The notes below the pieces were generated by a model, which saw only the letters and a program-made list of their open reading frames with translations, made no database searches and was not told where the DNA came from. From NCBI GenBank assembly GCA_020850915.1, contig JADZDV010000259.1, positions 1 through 18,276 on the forward strand: a stretch of DNA of 18,276 nt. Reading direction: 5' to 3'. Positions 1-7,104 of this stretch are shown in pieces. Made by a program: the position numbers and the translations under genes. The stretch comes from Chloroflexota bacterium (GTDB taxonomy: Bacteria > Chloroflexota > UBA6077 > JADZDV01). Each line of letters starts with the position of its first letter. The first letter of the stretch is position 1.

Positions 1-213
1 GAGCAGCGTCGTCGCGGCGCGGTTACAGAACGTCAAGCCCAACCGACGATCGCAGGCGATGAGGCCATCACGCGAGAGATCCGCCAGATCCCGCAGTGTC
101 CGCCGCTCCTCGTCACGCTCAGCGAGCGCTGTGCAGGATGCGTCGCCCCTGGGAACGATCGTCGTCGTGGACGGAGCACGGACCAGCGCGACCAGCCGCT
201 CTAGAAAGCTCAC
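1..213 (-). CDS. PAS-domain sensor protein, N-terminal fragment (runs off left edge)
   Basis: The minus strand from GTG at 213 stays open for 71 codons to the window edge. The first ~45 residues are polar. Residues ~46-71 contain a PAS-like start, DGLIACDRRLGLTFCNRAA, matching the usual 'DG-hydrophobic-D-x-x-x-x-hydrophobic-x-hydrophobic-x-N-x-A' pattern that begins sensory PAS domains. A TGA lies in frame nine bases upstream, so GTG is the first possible start; GGGGAG at 224-229 with 10-nt spacing can serve as ribosome binding site. The start is 6 bases after the stop of the preceding cysteine-rich gene, so the two are very likely co-transcribed. The output domain (histidine kinase, GGDEF or other) lies outside the window and cannot be told. 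The gene is partial because of the window, not visibly broken. Confidence 0.72.
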   Translation of the reverse strand, partial: MSFLERLVALVRAPSTTTIVPRGDASCTALAERDEERRTLRDLADLSRDGLIACDRRLGLTFCNRAATTLL

Positions 214-219
214 GACGGC

Positions 220-546
220 TCAGCTCCCCGCTGGCTCACGTGGCCGCAAAGGGCCGAGACGCTCGCGTTCCACTGTCAGATAGGCGGTCTCAGCGATGAC
301 CCGCAGTGCCCGGGCCTGCCGCAACCAGCCCCCGCTGCTCGACTCGGCGCAATCCTGCATGCGCCGCCGCAGTCGCGGGCACCTAACGTGCTTTCGGGAG
401 CGGCACCGCGACACCGCCTCGAGCGTCGTGACCGCGATCGAGCCTCTGGCAAGACAGGTTGGCACTGTCGCATACTCGCCAGTCTCGGTCACCTGCGTGG
501 CAGCGTAGGTGAGGAACGGGCAGGAATCGAGGAGACTGTCTTCCAT
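220..546 (-). CDS. Small four-cysteine protein (putative zinc-binding signature)
   Basis: This is a 108-residue protein from ATG 546; GTG 564 is an alternative start that would overlap the upstream gene by 13 bp. Near its start it reads SCPFLTYAAT, and four cysteines follow at C9, C31, C48 and C56 (C-x21-C-x16-C-x7-C-P). From general knowledge, Chloroflexota genomes hold many proteins with a CP[FY]LGL...C...C...CP segment of nearly this spacing, often fused to LysM or regulatory domains; a metal-binding role is presumed, not shown. The C-terminal ~50 residues are basic and unrecognised. It lies 5 bp after the HTH gene and 6 bp before the PAS gene, so it is the middle gene of an operon. Either start has a poorly spaced Shine-Dalgarno, suggesting translational coupling. 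The cysteine spacing and operon fit argue that it is real; the function is unknown. Confidence 0.62.
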   Translation of the reverse strand: MEDSLLDSCPFLTYAATQVTETGEYATVPTCLARGSIAVTTLEAVSRCRSRKHVRCPRLRRRMQDCAESSSGGWLRQARALRVIAETAYLTVERERLGPLRPREPAGS

Positions 547-551
547 CGCCC

Positions 552-1043
552 CTAGAACGGCCACCAGCTCCGACGGGGTGTCGAGAGACGCTCGACCTCG
601 GAGCGCAAGGCCGCGAGCTCACGGCTCTGCGTCTCCAGGAGCGGCGCCAGGCGCGCACGCGCGGCGCTTGCGACCTCGACCTGGGCGCGCAGCTTGCCCA
701 GCTCCTCAGCCTGTTGTCGTATCGTCTCTTCCTGCTGGGCCAGTCGGTTCACCAGCGGTTCGACGATGGAGCCGGCCATCTCAGCCAGAGACCGGGTGCG
801 GTCCTGTGCGATCGAATTCGGGTCTACCGCTTCCAGTTCGAGCCCGGCTTGCCCCGGAGCGCTCGCATCCGGCGCGACGAGCAGCGCCCCATCCGGCGCT
901 CGCGTTGCCCGCATCGTTTGGGTCGCCACGCGACGGTAGATCACGCGCTCCGGCACGCCGAGCTCCAGGGCGGCCTGGCTGACCGTGAGCCAGTGCCGGT
1001 CGGCAGGGGACTGCCCGGCCGTCAACTGGCTGGTGTCGATCAT
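552..1043 (-). CDS. MerR/excisionase-type HTH protein with C-terminal coiled coil
   Basis: A 163-residue protein. Residues 17-58 form a helix-turn-helix of the MerR/excisionase (HTH_17) type: HWLTVSQAALELGVPERVIY followed by a basic stretch and a short beta-wing (APDGALLVAP). Residues ~82-152 are a long heptad-rich, Glu/Gln/Arg/Leu coiled coil (LAQQEETIRQQAEELGKLRA and onward), and the protein ends in RRSWWPF, a basic-aromatic tail that could touch membrane or partner. ATG 1043 is chosen over an upstream GTG at 1091 because GAGGAGG sits six bases before it and the extra N-terminus would run into the promoter palindrome. It heads an operon with the cysteine protein and the PAS protein. A DNA-binding, self-associating regulator is likely; autoregulation through the inverted repeat at 1075-1102 is inference. 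Confidence 0.8.
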   Translation of the reverse strand: MIDTSQLTAGQSPADRHWLTVSQAALELGVPERVIYRRVATQTMRATRAPDGALLVAPDASAPGQAGLELEAVDPNSIAQDRTRSLAEMAGSIVEPLVNRLAQQEETIRQQAEELGKLRAQVEVASAARARLAPLLETQSRELAALRSEVERLSTPRRSWWPF

Positions 1044-1049
1044 GTTGAG

Positions 1050-1056
1050 CCTCCTC
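1050..1056 (-). promoter_or_regulatory. Shine-Dalgarno of the HTH gene
   Basis: GAGGAGG on the minus strand, six bases from ATG 1043. It is the strongest ribosome binding site in the left part of the window and fixes the start of the HTH gene. Confidence 0.8.
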
Positions 1057-1074
1057 GCCCCGTCCGCGGACGTC

Positions 1075-1102
1075 GCCGGCCAGAATATCACCGCTGGCCG
1101 GC
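1075..1102. promoter_or_regulatory. Candidate operator: 9-bp perfect inverted repeat upstream of the HTH operon
   Basis: GCCGGCCAG, ten bases, then CTGGCCGGC: a perfect 9-bp inverted repeat whose near edge is 32 bp from the start codon of the HTH gene. On the minus strand the spacer runs into TATTCT, a possible -10 element, so a dimer bound here would cover the promoter. No convincing -35 is seen. It could instead act as an mRNA hairpin in the 5' leader. Confidence 0.5.
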
Positions 1103-1130
1103 AGGTTTCGTTACAGAATGCTCACAGTCT

Positions 1131-1140
1131 GACCCGGGTC
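1131..1140. repeat. 10-bp perfect palindrome GACCCGGGTC
   Basis: A palindrome in the divergent intergenic region between the HTH gene and the GT2 gene. It may be a second regulator site, but a short GC-rich palindrome also arises readily by chance in this base composition. Confidence 0.3.
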
Positions 1141-1204
1141 GAGATCAAACGGTCTGTGGCGCGCTCGTCTCGTCGTCAGATGTGCTTGATCGACTCCGAG
1201 AATG

Positions 1205-1221
1205 CCCCCGCCTTGCGGGGG
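1205..1221. repeat. Tight GC hairpin CCCCCGC-CTT-GCGGGGG
   Basis: A 7-bp perfect G:C stem with a three-base loop lies in the divergent intergenic region, in the likely 5' leader of the GT2 gene. It has no following T-run on either strand, so it is not a typical Rho-independent terminator. It could be an mRNA structure affecting GT2 expression or a chromosomal structural motif. Confidence 0.45.
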
Positions 1222-1286
1222 TGCAGCGATCTGGGTGAGAATTCGTGCCGATACAGCGGACGTGCTACCCGGAGCCATTCAGTCTG

Positions 1287-2510
1287 ATGCCTGCGTCTAC
1301 CGCCGAGACGGGCGCCCCGACGGCCGTTACGAGCCTCTCCATCGTGGTCCCGGCCCTGAATGAAGAGAACGGGATCGACGAGATGCTTGACCGCATCCTC
1401 GGTCAGCGGGAGGCGCTGAAATCGGTGGGCGTCGACGAGCTGGAAGTCATCGTCGTGGACGACGGCTCTCGAGACGCCACGGCCGAGCGTGTCCTGAGCC
1501 ATGCCGACGTACGTCTGGTGCGCCACAACGTCAATCGCGGCTACGGCGCTGCGCTCAAAACCGGCTTTTCGTCCGCGCGCGGAGCGTGGCTCGCGTTCCT
1601 GGACGCCGACGGAACGTACCCACCGGAGTCGTTTGCCGATCTCTGCCGTGAGGCGCTCGAGAGCGATGCCGATATCGTGATCGGCTCGCGCATGCTTGGG
1701 ACTGACAGCGAGATGCCGCTGGTCCGCCGCGTCGGCAACACGATGTTCGCCAGCCTGCTGAGCGTCGTCGGCGCGCGCCGCATCTCAGACAGCGCCAGCG
1801 GCATGCGCGTCTTCAAGCGGAGCGCGCTCTCGCGGCTGTACCCGCTACCCGATGGGCTGGACTTCACCCCGGCTATGAGCACGCGGGCGCTCTACGAAGA
1901 GATGCGCATGGTCGAGCTGCCGATCCCGTACCGCGAGCGAGTCGGCCGCTCAAAGCTCAATCCCGCCAGGGACGGCGTCCGGTTTCTTCGATCGATCCTC
2001 TGGACCGCCGCCCTGTACAACCCTCTGGGCATCTTCGGCTCCTTTGGCGCGCTGTTCCTCCTCCTGGCCGGCCTGTTCGCCGTTGGCCCAATCGCCTTCT
2101 ACCTGACCCACCGCCAGGTCCCGGAGGACTCGATCTACCGCATCTTCGCTATCTTGATGCTCAGCGTAGCCGGCATGAACGTCCTGGCGTTCGGCGCCGC
2201 CAGCCGAGCGATCGTCGGCCTGCTGCCGGGCCGGCGGGAGCGCCGGCCGCTGCTGGGGCGCCGGAGCCGCGCGTTGCTCGCGTGGGCCGGACTGGCGATG
2301 TTCGTGGTTGGCTCGGCGATGGTGACGCCATCCATCCTCCAATGGCTCGCCACGCGCTCGATCTCCTACCACTGGTCCTGGCTGGCCGCCGGCGGCACGC
2401 TGCAGCTCTTCGGCCTCCAGCTCGTCACGTGGTTCGTGCTGATTACCATGCTCACGGATCTGCTGAGCCGGCCCGACCGCGCGGACCGCGACCTGCGGGG
2501 CGTCGAGTAG
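1287..2510 (+). CDS. GT2 family glycosyltransferase with C-terminal membrane domain (DPM1/GtrB-like)
   Basis: About 407 residues. Residues 17-240 are a GT-A fold of the polyprenyl-phosphate sugar synthase type: SLSIVVPALNEE, VVDDGSRD (58-63) for the nucleotide, and FLDADGTYPP with D106-x-D108 as the metal-binding DxD. The C-terminal half has about four hydrophobic segments, so the enzyme should be anchored with its catalytic domain in the cytoplasm. Family members move a sugar from a nucleotide donor to a polyprenyl phosphate for use by membrane GT-C enzymes. ATG 1287 puts the catalytic domain close to the N-terminus; GTG 1245, with GGTGAG six bases upstream, is a fair alternative that adds 14 residues. 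It ends 7 bp from the stop of the convergent GT-C gene. The exact sugar is not readable. Confidence 0.88.
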   Translation: MPASTAETGAPTAVTSLSIVVPALNEENGIDEMLDRILGQREALKSVGVDELEVIVVDDGSRDATAERVLSHADVRLVRHNVNRGYGAALKTGFSSARGAWLAFLDADGTYPPESFADLCREALESDADIVIGSRMLGTDSEMPLVRRVGNTMFASLLSVVGARRISDSASGMRVFKRSALSRLYPLPDGLDFTPAMSTRALYEEMRMVELPIPYRERVGRSKLNPARDGVRFLRSILWTAALYNPLGIFGSFGALFLLLAGLFAVGPIAFYLTHRQVPEDSIYRIFAILMLSVAGMNVLAFGAASRAIVGLLPGRRERRPLLGRRSRALLAWAGLAMFVVGSAMVTPSILQWLATRSISYHWSWLAAGGTLQLFGLQLVTWFVLITMLTDLLSRPDRADRDLRGVE

Positions 2511-2517
2511 TCGGACG

Positions 2518-3969
2518 CTACGGGCGGCGGCGGAGCCGGCCACCTGCCCGAACGCCCGCTGCTAGCCAGACCAGACCACACCCCATAATGGCGCAGAGTG
2601 TCGGGTCCATCGGGTAGCGATAGCGCCACTCGATGCCCACCAGAAAGGCGCTGGCCAGGAGCATCCCCAGCGCGGAGGCGGCGATCAGCAGGACCGTCCA
2701 TGTGCGCCGTACCGCGGCCAGTCCGAGTCCCGCGAAGAGCAGGCCGCCCAGCAACACGCTCCAGCGCGGGGGATCGAACAGCGAGGAGACGAGCTGCGCC
2801 TGCTCGAATTGATGGTCCTCGGCCGCCGTAGGCACCGGGAAGAGGTACTGAACACGGTCGTCCCAGCGCGTGCCTCGCCACGGCGTCCAATCCTGGCGAA
2901 GCCGCGTGGGGCGACCGACAAGCATGCGAGCGAACATGTCCAGCGAGCCAGCGACGTAGTACATCGGCTTCTGGGCGATCGCCCCGAGCGCGATGTCGCG
3001 CATGGCCCGGTCGGCCTCGGCCGAGCTGAGACGCAGCTCGTCGCGCAGGCGACGCGCCATGTCAAAAACGGAATCCCGGGCAGCCTCTTCTCGGAAGATG
3101 CGCCGCTCTGCCCGCGGCCGATCCTCGCCCGGCGGCGCGCGGAACTCGAACTCCTGGTCGAGGCGAATCGTGCGGACCGCCAGCCCTTCGCCAAGTCCGC
3201 CCGCGATGGAGAAGCTGCCCTGAACGACCTGGTTCCGCACCATCCACGGCAGGACAGTCACAGCGTACATCGAGGCGATCACCAGCGCGCCGCGCAAGGC
3301 CGCTTTCCAGCGAGGGAACGCGACAACGACCGCGACCACCGCTAGTGGGAGGACGATCTGCGCCACCGGCCGGGTCAGTGCCGCCAGCCCGAGCAGCACG
3401 CCGGCGATCGCCAGGCTCCTCGTCGAGCGGCGCAGCAGTGCGTGGAGCAAACCCAGGTGCATGGCCGTGACCAGCAGGCCGAAGAGCGTCTCGCTCATCA
3501 CGTACTGCTCGGTCACCAGCAGCGGTCCGCTCAGCGCGGTCAGCGCTCCGGCCACAACCCCCGCCCCCCGACCCGCCCAGAGGCGACCGAGGGCAAACGC
3601 GAGCAGGGCAGTGACAACGCCAGCGAGGTGCTGGAGCACGAGCAGGCCAGTGACGTCCTGGGAGCCGAAGACCCAGAGCGCCGCGGCCACAAACACCGAA
3701 TAACCGGGCGGGCGCTTGAAGATCGTGTCGAGCGGTCCGCCCCGAGCAAGCTGCCAACCGGGCAGCAGGTAGCTGAGGCTGTCGTTGGTGATGAACGGTG
3801 GGGCGCGAAAGGAGAAGCTCGCTCGGATGAGCGTTGCCGCGAGGGCGATCGCTGCCACAGCGACGACATCGGGGTGAGAGGATAGCCAGCGGGCCGCGAA
3901 CTGCCAGGTGATAGCTGCTGAGTCGCGCCGCGCAGATACCGCTCTGGCCGGTACGGCGGGCACGCTCAC
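2518..3969 (-). CDS. GT-C membrane glycosyltransferase (ArnT/PMT-like, GT39/83 type)
   Basis: A 483-residue polytopic membrane protein with about ten hydrophobic helices. After the first helix (~35-51) comes APPFITNDSLSYLLPGWQLA, where D63 sits in the first outside loop, the place of the catalytic Asp in GT-C enzymes, followed by FKRPPGYSVFVAAALWVFG, the typical second motif. A soluble stretch at ~285-390 precedes the last helices. GT-C enzymes transfer sugars from polyprenyl-phosphate donors to lipids or proteins on the outer membrane face; the acceptor is unknown here. Start GTG 3969 has AGGAG about ten bases upstream. It is 47 bp downstream of the metallophosphoesterase on the same strand, and it converges with the GT2 gene, which could supply its lipid-linked donor. 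Confidence 0.85.
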   Translation of the reverse strand: MSVPAVPARAVSARRDSAAITWQFAARWLSSHPDVVAVAAIALAATLIRASFSFRAPPFITNDSLSYLLPGWQLARGGPLDTIFKRPPGYSVFVAAALWVFGSQDVTGLLVLQHLAGVVTALLAFALGRLWAGRGAGVVAGALTALSGPLLVTEQYVMSETLFGLLVTAMHLGLLHALLRRSTRSLAIAGVLLGLAALTRPVAQIVLPLAVVAVVVAFPRWKAALRGALVIASMYAVTVLPWMVRNQVVQGSFSIAGGLGEGLAVRTIRLDQEFEFRAPPGEDRPRAERRIFREEAARDSVFDMARRLRDELRLSSAEADRAMRDIALGAIAQKPMYYVAGSLDMFARMLVGRPTRLRQDWTPWRGTRWDDRVQYLFPVPTAAEDHQFEQAQLVSSLFDPPRWSVLLGGLLFAGLGLAAVRRTWTVLLIAASALGMLLASAFLVGIEWRYRYPMDPTLCAIMGCGLVWLAAGVRAGGRLRRRP

Positions 3970-4016
3970 GCGAGCTTGTCTCCTGCCAGCCTCCGTCGCA
4001 GACGGCTCACCGCCTG

Positions 4017-4763
4017 CTACCAGCCCGCTTCGAGCCGCTCAATGAGCCGGGCCGGAAGGCCAGCCTCGCGCATCTGTCGCTGCGTGGTGGCGATGTCGTA
4101 CTCGACTCGGTGCCAGACCGCGGTCAGACCGCCGAGGTCGAGCAGCATGTACGAGGCGCGTGGGTCGTCGTCACGCGGCTGGCCCACACTGCCGGCGTTG
4201 AGCATCCAGCGCACCGACGGGTCGGAGAGGTCCAGCGCGCGGCCGTCCTCGACGCGCTCGCCATCCACTCGGCGCAAGCCAGGCAATCGTCGACCGCCCA
4301 GCCGGAAGTACGACGGCACGTGGGTGTGGCCAAACAGACACAGCCTGGTGGAGAAGTAGCGAAAGCTGGTCTCGGCCACTCCAGTGTCCAGCACGTACTC
4401 CCAGATCGGGTCTCGTGGACTGCCGTGCACGAGCGTCATGTCGTCTTGATCTACCCGCTCCGGCAGCCCACGTAGGAATTCGGCGATCCCGGGCTCCAGC
4501 GTCGCCGCTGTCCAGACGGCTGCCGCGGCGGCGAGCGGATTAAACGCCTCTGTGCTCAATTTGCCCGTAGTTGCCCATTCGTGGTTGCCGGCGATCAACA
4601 GCGTCGGTAGCGACTGGAGCAGGCGCACGCACTCGTTGGGTCTGGGGCCGTAGCCTACCGAGTCGCCCGTGACCCAGATGGCATCGACCGATCCCATCGC
4701 CTCCACGACTGCCTCGAGTGCGACGAGATTCGCATGAATGTCTGAGATCACGCCAACTAGCAC
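4017..4763 (-). CDS. Metallophosphoesterase, YfcE/MJ0936-like (calcineurin-like superfamily)
   Basis: A 248-residue soluble enzyme with the full dimetal phosphoesterase motif set: SDIHAN (D8, H10), VTGDSVGYG (D34), AGNHE (N61, H62), VHGSP (H114) and GHTHVP (H147, H149), plus the NAGSVGQPRD box at 190-199 that marks the YfcE-like Metallophos_2 group. The family hydrolyses phosphodiesters or phosphomonoesters with two bound metals (often Mn, Fe or Ni); the natural substrate of most members, including this one, is unknown. Start GTG 4763 has GGAG eight bases upstream. It probably shares a transcript with the downstream GT-C gene. It is divergent from thiL across 113 bp. Confidence 0.9.
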   Translation of the reverse strand: MLVGVISDIHANLVALEAVVEAMGSVDAIWVTGDSVGYGPRPNECVRLLQSLPTLLIAGNHEWATTGKLSTEAFNPLAAAAAVWTAATLEPGIAEFLRGLPERVDQDDMTLVHGSPRDPIWEYVLDTGVAETSFRYFSTRLCLFGHTHVPSYFRLGGRRLPGLRRVDGERVEDGRALDLSDPSVRWMLNAGSVGQPRDDDPRASYMLLDLGGLTAVWHRVEYDIATTQRQMREAGLPARLIERLEAGW

Positions 4764-4861
4764 GCGGCACGCTCCAGCCAGTGAGTGTAGCAGTCGCGGC
4801 AGCGGTGCGCGCTGGCGCCATCGGCATCAGGCAGAACTCGGGCGCGTTGCTGGTCAGCAGG

Positions 4862-4867
4862 TAGAAT
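4862..4867 (+). promoter_or_regulatory. Possible -10 element (TAGAAT) before thiL
   Basis: TAGAAT ends nine bases before the thiL ATG at 4877, so a transcript from it would start almost at the start codon. No good -35 is seen at 16-18 bp, so this is weak; it fits with the absence of a well-spaced Shine-Dalgarno. Confidence 0.3.
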
Positions 4868-4876
4868 GCTGAAGGT

Positions 4877-5968
4877 ATGAAGCGCACCCAGATTCCCTCG
4901 CGCGGCGCATCGCAAGACCGGTCGGCGGGGCTCCGAGGCATCGGCGAATTCGGCCTCATCGCCAGGCTCAGCAACATCCTGGCCGCGTCCGGCCTACCGA
5001 CAGACGCCGCGCCGCCGAGCCTCGGGATCGGAGATGACGCGGCCATCTGGACTCCAACACCTGGCCACGCACTGGCTGTGACGACAGACGCCCTGGTCGA
5101 AGGCGTGCACTTCGATCTTCGCACGACCTCCTGGCGCGATCTGGGGTGGAAGACGCTCGGCGTGAACCTGAGCGACCTCGCCGGCATGGGGGCAACTGCC
5201 CGCTTCGCACTGATCGCCCTCACCCTGCGCGATGGCGTAGCAGTGGCGGACGTCGAGGAGCTGTACCGCGGCATGGCGGAGCTGGCGCAGCAGAGCGGCG
5301 TACGGATCATCGGCGGCGACACGGTCTCCGGCCCGTGCGTCCATCTCTGCGTGACCGCCTTCGGCGAGCTCAGCAGCGGAAGCTTGCGCCGCGATCGCGG
5401 CCTGGCTGGCGACCTGGTCGCGGTGACCGGCACGCTGGGTGCCTCCGCGGGTGGACTTGCCCTACTCGAGAGAGGCGTGCTGGCGGACCGATCGGTCGAA
5501 TGCACGCCCGGGGCGGCCTGGGAGCAGGAGTTGATCGACGCTCATCTGCGGCCACGGCCGCGCCTCAGCGAGGGACTGGCGCTGGTGGCGTCTGGAGTAG
5601 CATGCGGCATGGACGTAAGCGACGGGCTGATGGGAGACCTGTCGCACATCTGTGAACGGTCAGGCAAGCTCGCGCTGTTAGAGCGTGCGAAGGTGCCCGT
5701 GTCCCCCGCGCTGGAGCGTGTGTTCGGCGAGCGGTCGCGCGAGCTCGCCATCGCGGGCGGCGAGGACTATGAGCTGCTCGTCACCCTGTCCTCCGAGCGG
5801 CTTTCCGCGACGCAGGCTGCGCTCGGGACGCTCGACTGCCCGCTCACCGTTGTCGGCCGCCTCGAGGAGCCGGACGAGCGCGGGCCGCGCGTCGTGCTCC
5901 TGGGCGAATACGGAGAGGAGGTTGCCGACCTGCCGCGCTCCTGGGACCACTTCCGGGGGGATGCGTGA
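4877..5968 (+). CDS. thiL: Thiamine-monophosphate kinase
   Basis: A 363-residue ATP-dependent kinase that makes thiamine diphosphate from thiamine monophosphate, the last step of cofactor synthesis. It belongs to the PurM/AIR-synthase fold. Visible motifs are GEFGLIARLS (23-32), GIGDDAAIW (50-58) and TTDALVEGVHF (69-79) for Mg and nucleotide, then LGVNLSDLAGMGA, IIGGDTVSGP and a C-terminal AGGEDYELLVTL. It is ~35-40 residues longer than the usual form, including a basic N-terminal leader of about 20. ATG 4877 is the only plausible start; GAAGG lies only one base before it, so a near-leaderless mRNA is possible. It overlaps tsaE by four bases (GTGA), so translation should be coupled. It opens the seven-gene operon. 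Confidence 0.95.
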   Translation: MKRTQIPSRGASQDRSAGLRGIGEFGLIARLSNILAASGLPTDAAPPSLGIGDDAAIWTPTPGHALAVTTDALVEGVHFDLRTTSWRDLGWKTLGVNLSDLAGMGATARFALIALTLRDGVAVADVEELYRGMAELAQQSGVRIIGGDTVSGPCVHLCVTAFGELSSGSLRRDRGLAGDLVAVTGTLGASAGGLALLERGVLADRSVECTPGAAWEQELIDAHLRPRPRLSEGLALVASGVACGMDVSDGLMGDLSHICERSGKLALLERAKVPVSPALERVFGERSRELAIAGGEDYELLVTLSSERLSATQAALGTLDCPLTVVGRLEEPDERGPRVVLLGEYGEEVADLPRSWDHFRGDA

Positions 5969-6444
5969 GGGGGGCGGTGACCGTGCTCAGCCGTTCGGCC
6001 GCTGAGACACGCCGGCTTGGCGCGCGACTCGGGGCCGCCGCGCGAGCCGGCGATACGTTTCTGCTCGACGGCGGATTCGGCGTGGGCAAGACGGTGCTCG
6101 TGCAGGGAATGGCCGAAGGGCTCGGCGTCGAGACCAACATCACCAGCCCGTCGTTCGTCATGATGACCGAGCACCGTGGGCGGCTGATGCTCCACCACAT
6201 GGATCTGTACCGGCTGGAGCGGAGGGACCCGGACCTCGAAAGTGCTATTGAGGAGCTGATGGACGCTGGAGGTGTGCTAGCGATCGAGTGGCCCGGCCTG
6301 CTGCCGCCCGACCTGGCAGCAGACACGCACCTGATCCGACTTGGTTGGGTGGACGAGAACGTGCGACAGATCGAGGTGTCGTCCGACGATCCACGGGTGA
6401 TCGAGGCGGCCCGCGTCGAGGCCACAGAGGCAAGGGCTGACTGA
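5965..6444 (+). CDS. tsaE: tRNA threonylcarbamoyladenosine biosynthesis ATPase TsaE
   Basis: A 159-residue P-loop ATPase. Walker A is GGFGVGKT at 36-43, where the family usually has G-[DE]-L-G-A-G-K-T, so the loop is somewhat atypical but keeps GKT. Downstream are ITSPSFVMMTEHRG (the usual SPTF-type switch region) and HHMDLYRLE, the conserved HxDxYR box, then IEWPGLLP in the last third. TsaE works with TsaB and TsaD in adding threonylcarbamoyl to A37 of ANN-decoding tRNAs. Start GTG 5965 overlaps the thiL stop and follows a G-run at 5955-5960. The stop is three bases before tsaB. No tsaD is visible in the window. Confidence 0.93.
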   Translation: MRGAVTVLSRSAAETRRLGARLGAAARAGDTFLLDGGFGVGKTVLVQGMAEGLGVETNITSPSFVMMTEHRGRLMLHHMDLYRLERRDPDLESAIEELMDAGGVLAIEWPGLLPPDLAADTHLIRLGWVDENVRQIEVSSDDPRVIEAARVEATEARAD

Positions 6445-6447
6445 GCG

Positions 6448-7101
6448 ATGTTGCTGGCCATCGACACCGCGACGTCGACCGCCGGGCTCGCCCTCTATGC
6501 TGGGGAGCCTGTCGCGGAGCAGCTCTGGAAGGCCGGCCGCTCGCATTCGACCCAGCTTCTGGGCCAGATCGATCATCTGCTGAAGCTGGTTGGCGTCGAG
6601 CGAGAGCAGCTCACCGCGCTCGCGGTGGCGACAGGTCCTGGCTCGTACACTGGCCTGCGAGTCGGCATCGCGGTGGTGCAGGGGCTGGCATTCGCGCTCG
6701 GATTACCAGCCTATGGGGTCAACACGCTGGACGTGCTCGCCGCGGCGCACGACGCGGGCGTGCCGCTGCCGATCCGGCCAGTGCTCGAGGCCGGTCGAAG
6801 TCGCCTGGCCACCGCGCTCTACCGACGCGAGAGCGGTTCGCTCGCTCGGGTGGAAGAGGTGCGAGGCGTGTCGATCGCCGAACTGATCGACCTCGTCGAC
6901 CAGCCGGTCCTGGTGTGCGGCGATCTCACACGGGAGGCGCGCCTCCTGCTGGCCGAACGAAAGCCCCGCGCGATCGTCGCGTCGCCGGCCGGATCCCTGC
7001 GACGGCCCGCGATTCTGGCTGAGCTTGCCTGGTGCCGGTATGCTGACGGGGAGGCGGGTGATGCAGGGCGCGTGGAGCCAGTCTACCTGACGAGGGCATG
7101 A
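6448..7101 (+). CDS. tsaB: tRNA threonylcarbamoyladenosine biosynthesis protein TsaB
   Basis: A 217-residue member of the ASKHA (actin-like) fold that scaffolds TsaD and TsaE in t6A synthesis. Evidence: MLLAIDTATSTAGLALYAG at the start, GRSHSTQLLGQIDHLL near 30-46 and the signature LAVATGPGSYTGLRVGIAVV near 58-77, which is diagnostic for TsaB; TsaD has the metal-binding HxxxH instead, which is absent here. The length is close to that of bacterial homologues. It starts three bases after the tsaE stop and is followed three bases later by rimI. Confidence 0.95.
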   Translation: MLLAIDTATSTAGLALYAGEPVAEQLWKAGRSHSTQLLGQIDHLLKLVGVEREQLTALAVATGPGSYTGLRVGIAVVQGLAFALGLPAYGVNTLDVLAAAHDAGVPLPIRPVLEAGRSRLATALYRRESGSLARVEEVRGVSIAELIDLVDQPVLVCGDLTREARLLLAERKPRAIVASPAGSLRRPAILAELAWCRYADGEAGDAGRVEPVYLTRA

Positions 7102-7104
7102 GAC

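Noticed and set aside
59..299. Small plus-strand frames at the left edge
   Set aside because: They are antisense to the PAS-domain start and the cysteine protein, Arg/Ser-rich, and lack ribosome sites.
22..1118. Repeated GTTACAGAAYG near positions 22 and 1110
   Set aside because: It is only two short copies, one in coding sequence and one intergenic; no spacing or flanking similarity supports a functional repeat.
1950..2543. 197-codon minus-strand frame antisense to the GT2 gene end
   Set aside because: The GT2 membrane helices account for the region; the antisense translation is Glu/Gln/Arg-rich with no motif.
3062..3757. 231-codon minus-strand frame overlapping the GT-C gene in another frame
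   Set aside because: The GT-C frame has membrane helices and family motifs; this frame is Arg/Gly/Ala-rich shadow.
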